DNA of 64,000 nucleotides from Manduca sexta. Lineage: Eukaryota > Arthropoda > Insecta > Lepidoptera > Sphingidae. The translations under genes and the position numbers were made by a program. A model generated the notes under the pieces. The model saw nothing but the letters and a program-made list of their open reading frames with translations. It did no database searches and was not told the DNA's origin. The stretch covers positions 6,851,170 to 6,915,169 of the forward strand of contig NC_051134.1 in the NCBI RefSeq assembly GCF_014839805.1, given 5' to 3'. This document shows positions 37,316 through 49,598 of this stretch, piece after piece; position 1 is the stretch's first letter, and each line of letters opens with the position of its first letter.

Positions 37316-37500
37316 ATTATCAGCCCGCTGCAGTCCACTGCTGGCCATAGGCCTCTCCTAAGGTACGCCATAGAGCCCGGTCTTTTGCTTTATGCCTCCA
37401 GTCTCTGCCGGCCCTTTTGAGTAAGTCGTCCCGTCATCTGACCAAAGGGCGTCCCGTGCTAAATGTTTGAGGCTTCACGAAGGCACAATCCCGAAATAAA
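37316..37500 (-). mobile_element. RTE-type LINE 3' end, degenerate
   Basis: Read on the minus strand, one frame gives FVKPQTFSTGRPLVR, a stop, RDDLLKRAGRDWRHKAKDRA and then LWRTLGEAYGQQWTAAG, ending at a TGA whose complement is 37320-37322. The LWRTLGEAY.QQW ending is the same family signature as in the tails near 6.3 and 7.0 kb. An ATAATAATG-like tail follows (37310-37320). The single internal TGA probably replaces a conserved tryptophan codon. It is 5' truncated and non-functional. Confidence 0.8.
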
Positions 37501-38429
37501 TGTCTGGAGCAACATACATGTTGAAAATAGCCAGTATTGATGTTATGTGTTAACCATGCCAGTAATGCATTTGGTTGAAATTTGCTACACAGTTGTATGT
37601 CTTGGATTAAAAAAAAAACTAGCTTTATTCCGGAAAAAATGAATAGTGGGTCTCTAATTGCGTAAACATAATTTATTCGCGAGTCCAAGTGTAAATAAAT
37701 ACTTAAATAAAATATTTTCGAATTACATTATGGCTTAGTGTCTGTTACATTGAACGCTAATACAGAAGTAAATAACATTGCTCGGGACGAGATTTAAAAT
37801 CTTGATATCCATAATATTATATTGTCTTACTGTAATGTGAGCCACTGGATTCCTAACGCAGGAAGACGTCTGTTTGATATCTACGCGAGTTACCCACTCC
37901 TCGGCGAATTTAGTTAGTGATTGTTCTAAATTTACGTACACGTCATATACATTCACTCTCACCCTGTTACCGATAAGCGGTATTCACGTGGGTATAAATT
38001 GTATTGTAACTTTCTGTCTTATTGTCAGGGTCACACTAATGGCATTTATCATATTAATTGCGGAGTTTGTGTGGACATGACCCATCCACAGAAAATAAAC
38101 TACGTAATTCACGAGATTAGATAATGTACAGGCTAATGTAATCATTATATTTTCTTATTGAAGATTAATCATTTAGGTTATATGTTGAAAATTATACTTA
38201 TATAAACTTCGTGCATGTATATCTGTTCTAAATATAAGAGCTATATAGTAAGATTACATAATTGTTATTCAAATTGCAATTATTTATATCTTTGACATGT
38301 CTTGCCAATAAATATATTATGATATTTAATTTTAACTCTATATTTATATATGAACTAGACATCTGAAATGCAAGAAATAAACTGGCATTCTACGTTTCAT
38401 AATGATTTCTTATAATTACGGGAATATTT
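37501..38429. other. No feature recognised
   Basis: Opposed short frames near 37.8-38.0 kb cancel each other as evidence. Confidence 0.55.
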
Positions 38430-38545
38430 ACATTTATATTAAAAAAAATACAGATTTTATCGCGGTTATTTATATTATTATTTACTCCCACATTTCGAAG
38501 ACTTTGAAGTGGTTATGGTCCGCCCCGTGATCACATAGTTTTATT
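38430..38545 (-). repeat. Family F repeat fragment
   Basis: 'ACAGATTTTATCGCGGTTAT' and 'CACATTTCGAAGACTTTGAA' then 'GTGGTTATGGTCCGCCCCGT'. Diverged. Confidence 0.55.
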
Positions 38546-38689
38546 TCATTTCTACCACTCCTTACTATAAAAACCGCATGCGGCCGCGCACTTAATTTTC
38601 TTTGACCATTTTCTGGATAAAAGTGTTCCTAATCTGTTTACACTACCAAACTTTATTACCCTAATATTTAAGTATTGTACACGTCTTAC

Positions 38690-38806
38690 AAAACAAAGAA
38701 AGATATCGTCGTCGGCGGGTCGGAATGACGCGGCGGATCGGAGTTTGTCGTTCGCGGCTGATGAGTTACCCACGCAATGGTCCGTGTGATTGCACAGTGT
38801 GCTCAT
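38690..38806 (-). other. Possible short coding exon, unrecognised
   Basis: The minus-strand ATG (38804-38806) opens 39 codons (MSTLCNHTDHCVGNSSAAND...) that end at a donor-like GTAAGA, in phase 0. The block is GC-rich and CpG-rich in AT-rich DNA. No family is recognised and no partner exon is seen. Confidence 0.12.
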
Positions 38807-38972
38807 AATGCAGTACAAGATGTGGGGGCTAGAGATTTTATACAGACAAAAAAAATGCCTCGATAATTATTGGTACCTACTACAAAGTTCCTAATGAAAC
38901 TGAATAAAATATACCCAATGAAATAATCTCATCTGAAAATTCACATTGATGAGTTCGCGACTTTTTTTGAGA

Positions 38973-39135
38973 CGAACTTGCCGTTAGCCTGATGGCATGC
39001 GATACGACCGCCTATAAACAACAGAAACACTAACCAACACCATGACTTACAAACTATTGTTCGGTATTCCACTGCGCTCGCCATCCCGAGACATGAGATG
39101 TTAAGCCTTATTATGTCCAGTAGTCACACTAAACT
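38973..39135 (+). mobile_element. Family H element, 3'-truncated
   Basis: 'CGAACTTGCCGTTAGCCTGA' to 'TTATGTCCAGTAGTCACACT'. It keeps 'CCACTGCGCTCGCCATCCCG'. Confidence 0.7.
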
Positions 39136-39235
39136 GGTAAGACTGTGTTGTGATGAGTTATAACACACATCACCTTTATTTCTTTTACTGAGCATCACGC
39201 TTTTTCTGCTTACCTATATTTCGTTAGCTATATTA

Positions 39236-39405
39236 GGTCACAACTCACATGTAATGGGGTATGCCTATAGCCATCTATTTAGATTAATTCCAGACTCCAA
39301 ACTGATATTGAGAGAAAAACCCAATATCACTTTGCCCGACCCTAATCTCGAATACCAGAACTATAGTCTTTCCGCGTACGTAATACCACGAGGCAGCCTG
39401 TGTAG
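39236..39405 (-). mobile_element. SINE family A, internally deleted
   Basis: Keeps 'GTAATGGGGTATGCCTATAG' (tail side) and 'CTGATATTGAGAGAAAAACC' with 'TTTGCCCGACCC' (head side). The middle 'CCCACTTTTCGCC' section is deleted. The box B is ruined. Confidence 0.65.
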
Positions 39406-39769
39406 TCTAGATCCCCGCTTGCTCTCATCCCTCGCGCCGCCGTGACCACGAAGCGTGGCGCTCCTGTCAATCATTGCAGGCCCGTCGATTTATTGATGAT
39501 CCGCCGTTTGAATAATAAGCTGAAACGCTGCCCTTGCTACTTTCACTGCTACGTGACCTCTATATTATGCTAGTTTATGGCTTATTTTTGGGTGATTAAT
39601 TTTTATAAATATATGATTTACAGTCTTCGTTTATGTCTATAAAATTTTAATAAACGGATATAAAATTAATTATTTTTATTTCTTCTTTCATAGTAAGGAA
39701 GATTAACCAAGAAGGAAATAAAACAAAATTAAAATGTATGCAGTAATTTATTGTGATAAGCGAATACGC

Positions 39770-40150
39770 ATGCCTAGAGATACCCTTTCATACAGCATCC
39801 GCCTTTTTTCCCCCACGAAGTAAAAACGCGTTATGGCTACCACTTCATGGGGGGCGAATGGAATGGTTATGTTGGTTTCACCGGTCTTATGGTTCAATGT
39901 CAATACTCGGGAGTATAGCATCATCTGAGCGGACATTGGACTGAATCCTTACCCCTATATACCCTACATACATACCCTCTACACCGGTATACAAACCTAA
40001 ACCCACGGTGGCCTTCATCGGCGCATACAGGACGGCCCCCGGGTATCTTGTTGCATACAGCAACCGCTTAGAAATGTCCACAATATTAAGAGACTAATGA
40101 ATGCACTGCCCTTCCATAGTAAAGGAATAGAGATTCTGGAAGAGATTGAT
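39770..40150. other. GC-richer block with overlapping short frames, unidentified
   Basis: About 380 bp with 'CACGGTGGCCTTCATCGGCG', 'CAGGACGGCCCCCGGGTATC' and 'CATGGGGGGCGAATGGAATG'. Several overlapping frames of about 60 codons occur on both strands. It may be a transposable-element remnant. I cannot place it. Confidence 0.3.
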
Positions 40151-41689
40151 TCACCACATGAAATGTAACAGTTGTTTCTACATGTTGGTTTTCTACTAGA
40201 CAGTAGCACTACCGCAGTCGAGCCGATATTTTTATGTCATACTTATAATTGTAAGGTTCAACCCAGTAATTAAACACTATATTAGCACTCAAATACACAC
40301 TATAATTCAATCTCTTAGGTCTTACCTCGGCGACTGTTCGCCATCGAATTCGTGCGACAGTGCATTCAACTTAAAAAGTAAACTCGTCAGCCACAGTGTT
40401 GCCAATACAATAAAATGTTATATCGATATTTAAATCGATGTGATGTTAAATATGGATACACATTGTAGAAGCATAGAAATCATCAATATTAAACTACAAT
40501 TAATGTATATTATAGAAATACTATAATAAACATATTTTTTATTAGAATTATGCTTCCATAATGCTTACATAATGTAGATCAGCAAATGTTAAACAAAGCA
40601 CGCAAGTATCAAAACAACATTTGTCTTAAATTGTGAATAGTATCTACATAAGAATATAAATTATGTAAAACAAACAACGTAATTTTATTACGGACAAAAT
40701 ATTTTATCAAAGTAGAAATTCTCGTTTTAGTTTCAATAAATCGACGAGCTAATCTGAAAATTAACAGAAGGATCCATTACAAAATCTCCTTTTGCAATTC
40801 CTAAGTAAGATTGAATGTATACGACACCGCGTCTCAATCGGAATAAATATTTGTAAGCCCCTCAATACCCAGAAAGGAATATAAAATCTAGATAGAACAT
40901 TGAAAATTTTAACTTTCCTGTATATTTCCTTAAACCTCTCCACATATTCAATTTGACGAGTGCCTATATTTCAGTCTAAGTTTAAATGGGAGGCTTAGAA
41001 GATTAGCATAAATTTCCATATAATTATGCTAGTTTCCGGGTGGAGGTGCCGCTAGAAAAACATCTACTGTTAGTATTTTCAGGGCTTTAATCTTGTAAAG
41101 TTAATCTACACGTAGTTGAAATGTTGGGCAAGTCTTTAGTGCTATTTTTTTAGTTTTATGAATTTTATTTTGCATATTTTAATTTCTTTTTAAACTTAAA
41201 AGATGTCATTTAGTTTACAGTTAAATGATGAGAAAAAGGCGTTCCCGTCTATCCTATTAACACTATGGATCTTTGAAATATAGTTTTAAAGTGAACTGTG
41301 TTCGCCATTCAGTATATCATAATGCCCTGTCACTAGCAACGTGGCATACATACAGGATCGCAGTAGCGATTCTTCGCAACAGAAAGTTAATACGAAAATA
41401 AAGAATACTAATATTACTGTTCAATGCTTACCAACACGTGCCATATTAGAGCCCTGACTTGTACAGCGTTATGTAAATAGAACCATAGTTGTCGTACCCG
41501 AACAACATAATATAAATTTTTTCTATGATTGAGATTAAAGACTTAAAACAAAAAACATCTAAATTTCAATAGATGGTTTGAAGCTTGCGGAAGCCTGAGA
41601 GATACTAACCAAATATAGTAGAATTTTAACGTATGTTATATTTAAATCTAATTTGACTATAAACTATTCCTCAGGAACCAGTTTATTCG
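40151..41689. other. No feature recognised
   Basis: AT-rich. 'ATATCGATATTTAAATCGAT' near 40421 is a short near-palindrome. Confidence 0.55.
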
Positions 41690-41885
41690 TCAGGATAGCC
41701 TTTGATATAAGTCCCCCTAGTTTCTTCCACTCATCTTCTCCATCATTTTGGTTGGTCATCGTCTGATCTTTAAATTTGTCTTCCCTTTCGTGTTTTACCA
41801 TCCCTAAGATACCATTCCATTATATCTTACCTCCATTTTCCCTGTTTGTTCTTATAAAGTGACCGGTCCAATTCCATTTGAGTTT
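41690..41885 (-). mobile_element. Degenerate non-LTR retrotransposon, C-terminal ORF2 remnant
   Basis: The minus strand reads MELDRSLYKNKQGKWR, a stop, DIMEWYLRDGKTRKGRQI, a stop, RSDDD. The EWYPRDGKRKRGRQ..RW.DD block is a hallmark of the reverse-transcriptase tail of another insect LINE group, also recognised from memory. Several stops follow. It lies directly beside a family F repeat that begins at about 41940, so the LINE piece was probably truncated or interrupted there. Confidence 0.7.
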
Positions 41886-41937
41886 TTTATCCTGTTCTAC
41901 GTTTAATTAAATCGGAACCCAAAAGACCGGCTGCCAG

Positions 41938-42200
41938 ATTTCAAGACACTGTGAGCTCATTCTGCGTAGATCTGACATTCAAGAACTAGAAAATAAAAGA
42001 AATTTATAATTGTAAAATGTAGGTAGACATTGTAACTTTGACTTTTCAGACGAAAATTATCTCAGTCTACCCCGTGACCACGAAGGCTGCAAAGTCTTTG
42101 TTTGAAAGGAAGAAAATCATAATATAAAAAACCCCGATAAAATCCTATAAATAGTTTAATTTCAATGCCTAATATTCCCGTAAATATAACGAATATACAA
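41938..42200 (+). repeat. Family F repeat, full length
   Basis: 'TTTCAAGACACTGTGAGCTC' through 'GTAAAATGTAGGTAGACATT', 'CCCCGTGACCACGAAGGCTG' and 'AGTTTAATTTCAATGCCTAA'. It lies directly beside the LINE remnant that ends at 41885. Confidence 0.7.
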
Positions 42201-42636
42201 ATGCAACCTCAACTTTAAAATTACACAAAGCGTAGTTCAATTGAAACATATTGTAGGATTTTAATGCCGTCAATTTTACTAAAACAATCCAGTGGTTAAT
42301 AAATAATTTCAATAATCCCGAGCCAACGAACGTGTTGTCGTCAGCAAATTTCGAATTAGTAAATTAACAAAATATCCATTTATAACAGATTCGATAAATG
42401 AAACAAAATGTTGGCTTTGGTATTTATTTTGCTTCTCTAAAATCATTTACGTGCGTATCAATATTTTTGTTATGCAACATTATAATTATGTACTGTAATT
42501 AATTATAAGGCTAAAAAGTAAAATCAATGAATTAAGTTATAGCAGAATACGTATGCTATGTTTATTATTTAATTGAGTATTGCAGAGGAATTCCGAGTAC
42601 GTAATTATCTTTTGAGTACGCCTAAATGAATAATGG

Positions 42637-42790
42637 TGACAAACACGCGTTTTGTCCCCGATGGGGTAGATAGAGGCGTAACTGATGCACTCATTTTCCA
42701 CCGTGTGTATTCCATCCCATGTTGTGATAGGCGGCGAGTCTATCGCCATATCGAGCACAAATTCCAGATCCGGATATAGAATAACCCATT
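42637..42790 (-). mobile_element. SINE family A, head missing
   Basis: Has 'TTTGTCCCCGATGGGGTAGA', 'CACTCATTTTCCACCGTGTG' and 'GGCGGCGAGTCTATCGCCAT', then fades at 'CCAGATCCGG'. No box B remains. Confidence 0.7.
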
Positions 42791-43934
42791 ATCCCGTATC
42801 CCCTAACCCGTTATATATTTATTGACGCCCAAGTAACAGAGTAATCAGCATTATAAGTTTTAACATTTCTTGGGGTCTAACGTATAATTCAGTGCCTCTA
42901 TGTGACAAAACACACTACAGTACCTTCAGTACTTAATTATTCATATTTTTTTATGCTGTAATTACTGCATGAATTTGGCATTAACTTTAAGTCCTTAGGA
43001 TATCGTTCTTGTAACGTGCGGTTAATTAAAAGGTATTCATTTCACAGTAAAGTAATTGTTCAATATAGGCGATTTGTAATTTGTCCAATTAATACATTTT
43101 CCAACGACATGCTCACCTCTAACCAAATTCGAATGTAGTGAATCTAAAATAATTTCAATACAAACTCGGTTTCGGGAATAAATTTAGAAATCGTTTGTTA
43201 GTTGTTAGTCGCACCCCGTAGGTTATCTAGAGGAATAAATAATGAAAGTTTCGTAAACACGGTTATTTCCGAGTTTGCCTTCGTGATGTGAAATTTCGTA
43301 CTTTTGGAATAAATTTGAATTTGGTTTGCAATCGCGATGTTTTGCCGGTGTATTGGAATTTGTAATTCCGTTATTAGTGTAACAGATGGGCTGGTATTGA
43401 AAATGATTCCAACATTTATTTTATTATGGATTCGGTTTTTGTTTTTAATTTGTATTTTTTTTTCGTTTTTATAATTGTAAGTATTTCTAAGAGATAATTT
43501 TTCATGTTTAGTATATACCCAGACCAGAACACCGAATGAATGTTATTACTCAAACTTTATCTTTCTTGTCACTAAAAAAAAGGGGTTGGAGACATTTTAA
43601 AATTTCATTGAGACGAAACACGCTCATAAATCTTATATTTTTTTTATAATATATAAAAAAATATGCTAAATAATTGTCTAATACATTTTACTTAACAATT
43701 TCCCACCAAACAGCCACCTCCAATACCTACATTAAGTTTCACGTAACCAAAATAGAAAAAAGCGAACAAAAGAATAATTCAGAAACAACAGAATGAAATC
43801 ACAATTTGCGTAAATCTGAAACAAAAAAAAAAACACACATCAAAACTTATTTCGCGAGTTTTAAAGCAGACATTATCCGCATAAACAACGAGGTAACAGT
43901 GAAATTTTCGTGTCGCGCTGTCGCACGCTACACA
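42791..43934. other. No feature recognised
   Basis: AT-rich upstream of the possible exon at 43935. No TATA/initiator pair that I would trust. Confidence 0.55.
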
Positions 43935-44140
43935 ATGGACTCGGCGACAAAGCGTCTTTTGTTCCACGCCATTGTTGCCGGTAACAACGGCGAGACGTCG
44001 AAACATGTTCCCAACGCGATTTTAGGGTTGAACATCAGAAAAAAACGGTTAATGAATCATGAATTAATGAAACGATATCACAAAGGTATCTGTGACAGGT
44101 GGCCGCCGCACCGGCTGTTTGCATTCGGATCTGGTTGGAG
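43935..44140 (+). other. Possible first coding exon, unrecognised
   Basis: The ATG in the good context CACAATGG opens a frame MDSATKRLLFHAIVAGNNGE that stays open to a strong splice-donor-like GGAG|GTAAGG at 44141. Without splicing, the frame stops at the TAA inside that donor. The block is CpG-richer than its surroundings and encodes about 68 residues with no domain I recognise. An open frame without a homologue is weak evidence, so chance is quite possible. Confidence 0.15.
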
Positions 44141-44378
44141 GTAAGGGTTCACGCAAACTTATCGCTTTTAAAATGGCTTTGGGTGCAACGTAGGTCACTA
44201 AGTATACTGCGCTTGCATTCATTATTTTGTGTATCAAGGAGTAATATTCAATTTAAAATTAATTTATTTGTAAAACATGAGTTTACATATAAAATATGCA
44301 AGTTGTTCAAATAGCGAGTGTCCAATCATGTTTGACGTGTGCGGCGTACATCACGGAAGTTTAGTTGACCACGACTTG

Positions 44379-44614
44379 TGGGATTAGGCCTAAGTCTACC
44401 TCGCTGGCTAATTGCGAATTGGCAGACTTTACACGTCCTCAAAACTTCTAAGGTTGCAGGTTTCACGATGTTTTCTTTCATCGTTAAAACAAGCGATAAT
44501 TCATAAAGAATACACACAAAATTTTAGAAAAGTCAGAGTTGTGTGCATTTGGCTTTTGACCTTGCGGCCATTCGTCTCGGCAGTCCGTTCCAAAACCGAC
44601 TAGGCTATCGCCGC
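44379..44614 (-). mobile_element. SINE family B, 3'-shortened copy
   Basis: It has the same tRNA-like head on the minus strand (GCGGCGATAGCCTAGTCGGT) and the same middle, including the complement of 'TTTCACGATGTTTTCTTTCA'. It stops before the TACTGTCCCACTGC tail. The box B is degraded. Confidence 0.75.
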
Positions 44615-45471
44615 TTCTAATAAATGTAGAAGTTACGTATAATTCAAATTTCAAAATTCGAACATAAAAATCAAGTTAAATGCGCGCAGCTTAGTTGGTT
44701 TCATTCATTTCGTCGCAATGCGCTGTCGGAACGACAAGTCTGCGCACATATTAAAAACATTTAAATGATTTAGTATTAGAGGAAGGATAGTTATCTGCTA
44801 ACGAGCTATTGTTGCCGATGGTATGTGGTTTATATCTCTTGGGATATTATTTTCACTGTGAGCTTCATTATAAGAGACCGGTGCATTGAATTTGAAGGTA
44901 TAGAGATTGTTTATAATTCTCTTTATCTCTTAAATCAGAAAAGTCACCTTTATATGAAGTATTTTTTCGGATTATGTTAAATCCATAAGATAAGAGTATA
45001 GAATCAATGTCTTAGAATATAAGGTTGATTTTGCGTTAGTATATAAGGTTCCTTTTTCAATGCTTAATGAAGTCTTATAAATATATTGAGTCAGGGTATT
45101 GAAAATTCATATCCTATGGGAGTAATTAGAGTGTATATGTTGTAATTATTCAAGTGAGATATTTTGAACTTGATGTTTATTCGTTCCTGGATTTTAGCCT
45201 TCTTGAGGTAATAAAAGTGAGCTAGTAACAGCTGGTAGCAACGTTAGGAATTTTCTTCCAACACACTGTTAGTGCAAAGAGACCGTAGAAAACTAGATTT
45301 CCTTAAAATCTTATTTTACACTGAACATTTTCTGAAGAAACATATCCATTATTTTGAAAACAAAAAAGTTGGTCAAGTAGCCATATATAAATGAATACTT
45401 CAAGATAACAGATTTGTATTAATCTTTTTTCGCTTAAAATACTAATACAAAAATTTCAAAAACAAAAATTA
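44615..45471. other. No feature recognised
   Basis: AT-rich. Confidence 0.6.
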
Positions 45472-45625
45472 TTACCGAATGAAACGTAAGAGTTGTTGTT
45501 TCATGTTGATGTTATTTGAGATTATGGTACCCGCCCGGTGAAAAAAATTCGTTGTTACCGAATGAAACGTAACAAATACTTGTTATTTCATGTTGGTATT
45601 AACATTATGGTACCAGCCCGATCAA
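45472..45625. repeat. 83 bp tandem duplication, two copies
   Basis: 'TTACCGAATGAAACGTAA' occurs near 45472 and 45555. Each is followed by 'TTATTTCATGTTG'-like sequence and 'ATTATGGTACC(C/A)GCCCG'. Confidence 0.75.
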
Positions 45626-47265
45626 GCTTCATCAATGCTGTAAACATATTTGAGGATCTGGCACGACTGCAAAGAAAACCTTTTAAAGTAAAACATCCAT
45701 CGTATCTACTATAAAAACATAACGAGAACCTAGTAAATAGTTAACCTAAGATAAAGCTTCTATTTTTAAGCAAAATCAGCACCAGCTCAGCTACAAAATT
45801 GTTTCTAAAACTGTGTATCTAAAAGCTTGAATCTCGCGAACATCCTAAGGGTGCCTCGTTAATCTCCTACGTAACATATGAACCCATTTTAAATTTAATT
45901 AAGTTAATGAAAGTGCTTGCACGTTTTACAGACTGTAAACCTTTACTCAAAGCACGGGGTAAATGGTAACGATCTTGATTTTGATTATCTGGATCGTCAA
46001 GATTTTTTATAGTCACGTCATAGTGTGTGATAAAATTTCAAGGTTTTTTCAGACACGACGGACAGACAGTTAATAATAACTTTAATAGATAAATGAATTA
46101 TTCTTTACCCCAATTCGTAGCTATTTTCTAAAGAGTAAACAAATTATTGTCTTTATTTAAAAAAAACTAGTTCACAAACTAAATACGGTAAGATGTAAGG
46201 TTAATAAATATTTTTTTATATATGACGAGGGCTAACACACATCAGCACAGTAGACACAATACTTACACATTGTGGTTTCGTTTCTCTTCTCTTAATTATG
46301 TTAATCTTTAATTTTTTATTATTTCTCATTCAAATTATGCTTGTGTCCATTTTGTTGTAAGGTGAATTTAATTATATATGGGAGGACTATAATAAATTTG
46401 TATATTTATGTAATTTAAATTTATAATAATCTGTAATTCTTCCTAAAATAAATTAATATCATAATAACAATCAACGTCGTATAACTGACGATAATTAAAT
46501 TAACATTTTACGCACAATGCTATGCACGACACTAGCAGTACGTTCAAAATCTAAATATTACAAGTAAAATATCGTTTACATATTACTATCGCATGTCTAA
46601 CCATCTCTCAATAGGCTTGACCACGCTAACATCCAGTAAAATCAGATAGGAACACTTCAGTCCGAATGGGGTATGTCAGAAATATAAAGTAAAAGGGTGA
46701 GATTATCAGATGTCAGGCCGTCCGTTATTTTAATGCATTGAAAGTTCCGAGTTAGTGGTTGATTCAGCAAGATTATGTAATGGGGTGGATTGTAACACGA
46801 GCGGGGTGTGAAGGGCCGGAAGGATTATAACTTCCTGGGTTTGTGTGAAATAGATACGAGGCATACAACCATATTCTTAATGACATGAAAGGATTCGCTG
46901 TTATGGTGGGACATGAAATTTTGATACATTGTTTAATTTTCGTGCTAGTATCAAACTGTTTTTCGGCTTTAAAGAAGTTGTATTTGATAAATAGTCTAAC
47001 AGTAACGAGTGAAATTTTCCTATTTTTTAAAAAAAAATTTTAATTGGAACCCTACATATCGTTATGATACTAATATGTATAAATGCAGTCTGCAAATCCC
47101 TTTAATGATAATTAGATGCTACATTTATTCTACATAAAGGTAAGCCGATAGTAATGATTATATGGACCATTCGCCAGTAGTCTGATAATATGAGAATTAT
47201 CAATTACCTCGATGACAAGCGTAGTGTCATAATATATTACTTTGTAACATAACAACATGTTTACG
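45626..47265. other. No feature recognised
   Basis: AT-rich with long poly-A/T tracts. Confidence 0.6.
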
Positions 47266-47474
47266 GATAGGATATATTTTATATCCGTCCGCATAGCGAC
47301 CACTTTACAGAAGGGCTTAAAACCCGTCATAGCGCACGTAAGTGTGTCGCGTTCTGGAATCAGCCTGTGTATATCCAGTTCCAACAGGCCAGCATAATTG
47401 TGTCGACTGCCGAGGGGTAATCATCTCTCGTCAGTCGACATTCTATTGAACACCATTCCACTTATCATCAGGTG
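47266..47474 (-). repeat. Family E repeat
   Basis: 'GATAGGATATATTTTATATC' to 'ACCATTCCACTTATCATCAG'. The outer stem TCGACTG/CAGTCGA is perfect here, while the inner stem has one mismatch (CGAGGGGT versus ATCTCTCG). Confidence 0.75.
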
Positions 47475-49211
47475 TAGTGGGGTCAATATGACGTGCCTTT
47501 AAAAAAATATAAAGTTGTAGATAATGTTGTACACAAAGCCGGTACTCACGACTAGGTAAGCGACTTACTCGTCATTTAGTTTATTTATAGTACTTAACAA
47601 ACCGACTTCTACCATCATAATTCTACCCATGAAACAAATAACTATTCATGTATTCAAAAGAAAACATTCATTGACTATTTGGAGCACAAGTGTGATCCTT
47701 ACAACGATTTGAGACAATTTTATTGCCTCTAACGTATGAAATAAGCGATATTCAGTTCTTTTGTCGACAACCGAATTTACATCGAAAATGGCCGCACTGT
47801 CATACTATCTGTTATTCCCAGTATTGAATATCTACAAAATTGCGATAAAATAGGAAAACACACCAACGAAAGAGCAGTTTTCATCTCTCACAACTGCAGT
47901 AAAGTTGTTTCAATCTACGTAATCTGATAATCCTTCCGGCTTATAATTGTAAAATGTCAATAATTCCTATTAACAGTTTTACCCTCAATAACTATTCTGA
48001 CTAAAACCAATAGTACTTCACGATTGTATGCAGCAGAATCCTCAGAATCGAATCAAATATCATGCTACTTATGTATATTTCTACCTCAATATCCTTAAGA
48101 GGTTTCCATCGACGCTGCGGTGCCTGATCCACCGTGAAACGCCACGATATTGTTTTATTTCACAATATCAGAACGGTTGTGCCAGAGAGCCATTGATTTG
48201 TCACCGAGAGTCAGTGAGGGTACAACGAAACCAAAGCGGATTATATGAATATGTTATTAGAGGAAATGGGAAAAATACGAGAAAAGGTCTTTTCTCAGTA
48301 TACATTACCCGGCTTCGGTTTCTGATTGACTTTCTGTTGAATTGTGTATCTTGTATTTGGAAAATGTCTCGTGTTCTCATTAATTTAGGTGCAATAAGGG
48401 CGTGAATCGCGGAGCTGGATTTTATAAGTTGATAAGCTTTGTGATTTCTCGGTTTTGAAATAAAAATATTATTGGGATTGGTGTCATGCCTGATTGGAAA
48501 TAATAACATGTGACATTACGAATGTAGGATGAAATATCTGGAGCAATATTTTTGTACTTAAATTTTACTTTCCAGAAATATAATTATTGTGAAATATGAT
48601 GAATATTTGGATGTTTGTGAGTAATTCATAGAACAATTAATGGATTTTGATAAGCTATGGCACATAAATAACTTCTAGATCAATATAAATACAATTCTTT
48701 ATGCAAAATACACATTGGGACTTTTATTTCGGGAAAGACTTTCACCCAGATTAATTTGCGAGCAATACCTAGAAATAAATAAATAACTACATAGCTATAG
48801 GTATTGTTCTGAGAGGTCGATTCTCAAACCATAGATAGATAACCTTACGTATCTCATCGTATAATACACGGTCATTTTGACATTGCCTTACTAAATATAA
48901 CCATATTATATTACCTTCATGAAAATATCACCTTGCAATAAGTTCCTCAAATCGTATCAAATAAGAATTATAAATCTCGAATATCAATAAAGAGTAGTGA
49001 TATTTTACGCGCCTTTATACTGCTATTTAATTGAGAGAATTTGTTGTAGGCAATGTTATACTTTCAGTCAGAATTTCACTAAGAAAAACGTCATAATCGA
49101 CCTAAACTAAAAACTGTTAAAAATCAGAAGAGTAAAACTGTTTTTTTTTGGTAAAAATCTTCATTTGTATGTGTTTAGCACAATGTTAGCAGAGTTAAAG
49201 ACGAGTATGAA
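47475..49211. other. No gene recognised
   Basis: The 125-codon plus frame at 48028-48405 is opposed by a 102-codon minus frame. Neither has a family. Confidence 0.5.
48712..48775 (-). repeat. Family G end fragment
   Basis: Short diverged remnant: 'GGGACTTTTATTTCGGGAAA', then 'GACTTTCACCC...GCGAGC'. Confidence 0.4.
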
Positions 49212-49245
49212 GGTTCAGTTATTCACGCTAAAGAATAACTGAACC
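49212..49245. repeat. Perfect 13 bp hairpin
   Basis: GGTTCAGTTATTC (49212-49224) pairs with GAATAACTGAACC (49233-49245) across ACGCTAAA. No neighbouring element explains it. Confidence 0.85.
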
Positions 49246-49598
49246 AAAATAGCCCTGAATTATAATGCTCTTTTAATTACTATAAAATGCCCATTAATGA
49301 GTCTTTAAATAATTTTAACATAGTTTTCATCTTTACTCAGAAACAATTAATTCCAGTAAATTTATTTACGAATGTACTTAAGTTTTATTTTTAATTTATT
49401 AAAGTTTTAAAGCCAATTTGTTATAATTAAGCATATAATATACATAAAAATAAATCTAAGAGCTGTTACGAGTTATAAATTATTATTAATATTTGCAGTA
49501 ACAATCTGGTCATTAATATCAATAAATGTTCATCATTTCAAATATGGCGCCTGCATCTCATCATAATTTAGGAGCGTATTTTGAAGGTATAATATTAT

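Noticed and set aside
48028..48405. 125-codon plus-strand frame
   Set aside because: Opens at TTG and is mirrored by a 102-codon frame on the other strand. No family content.
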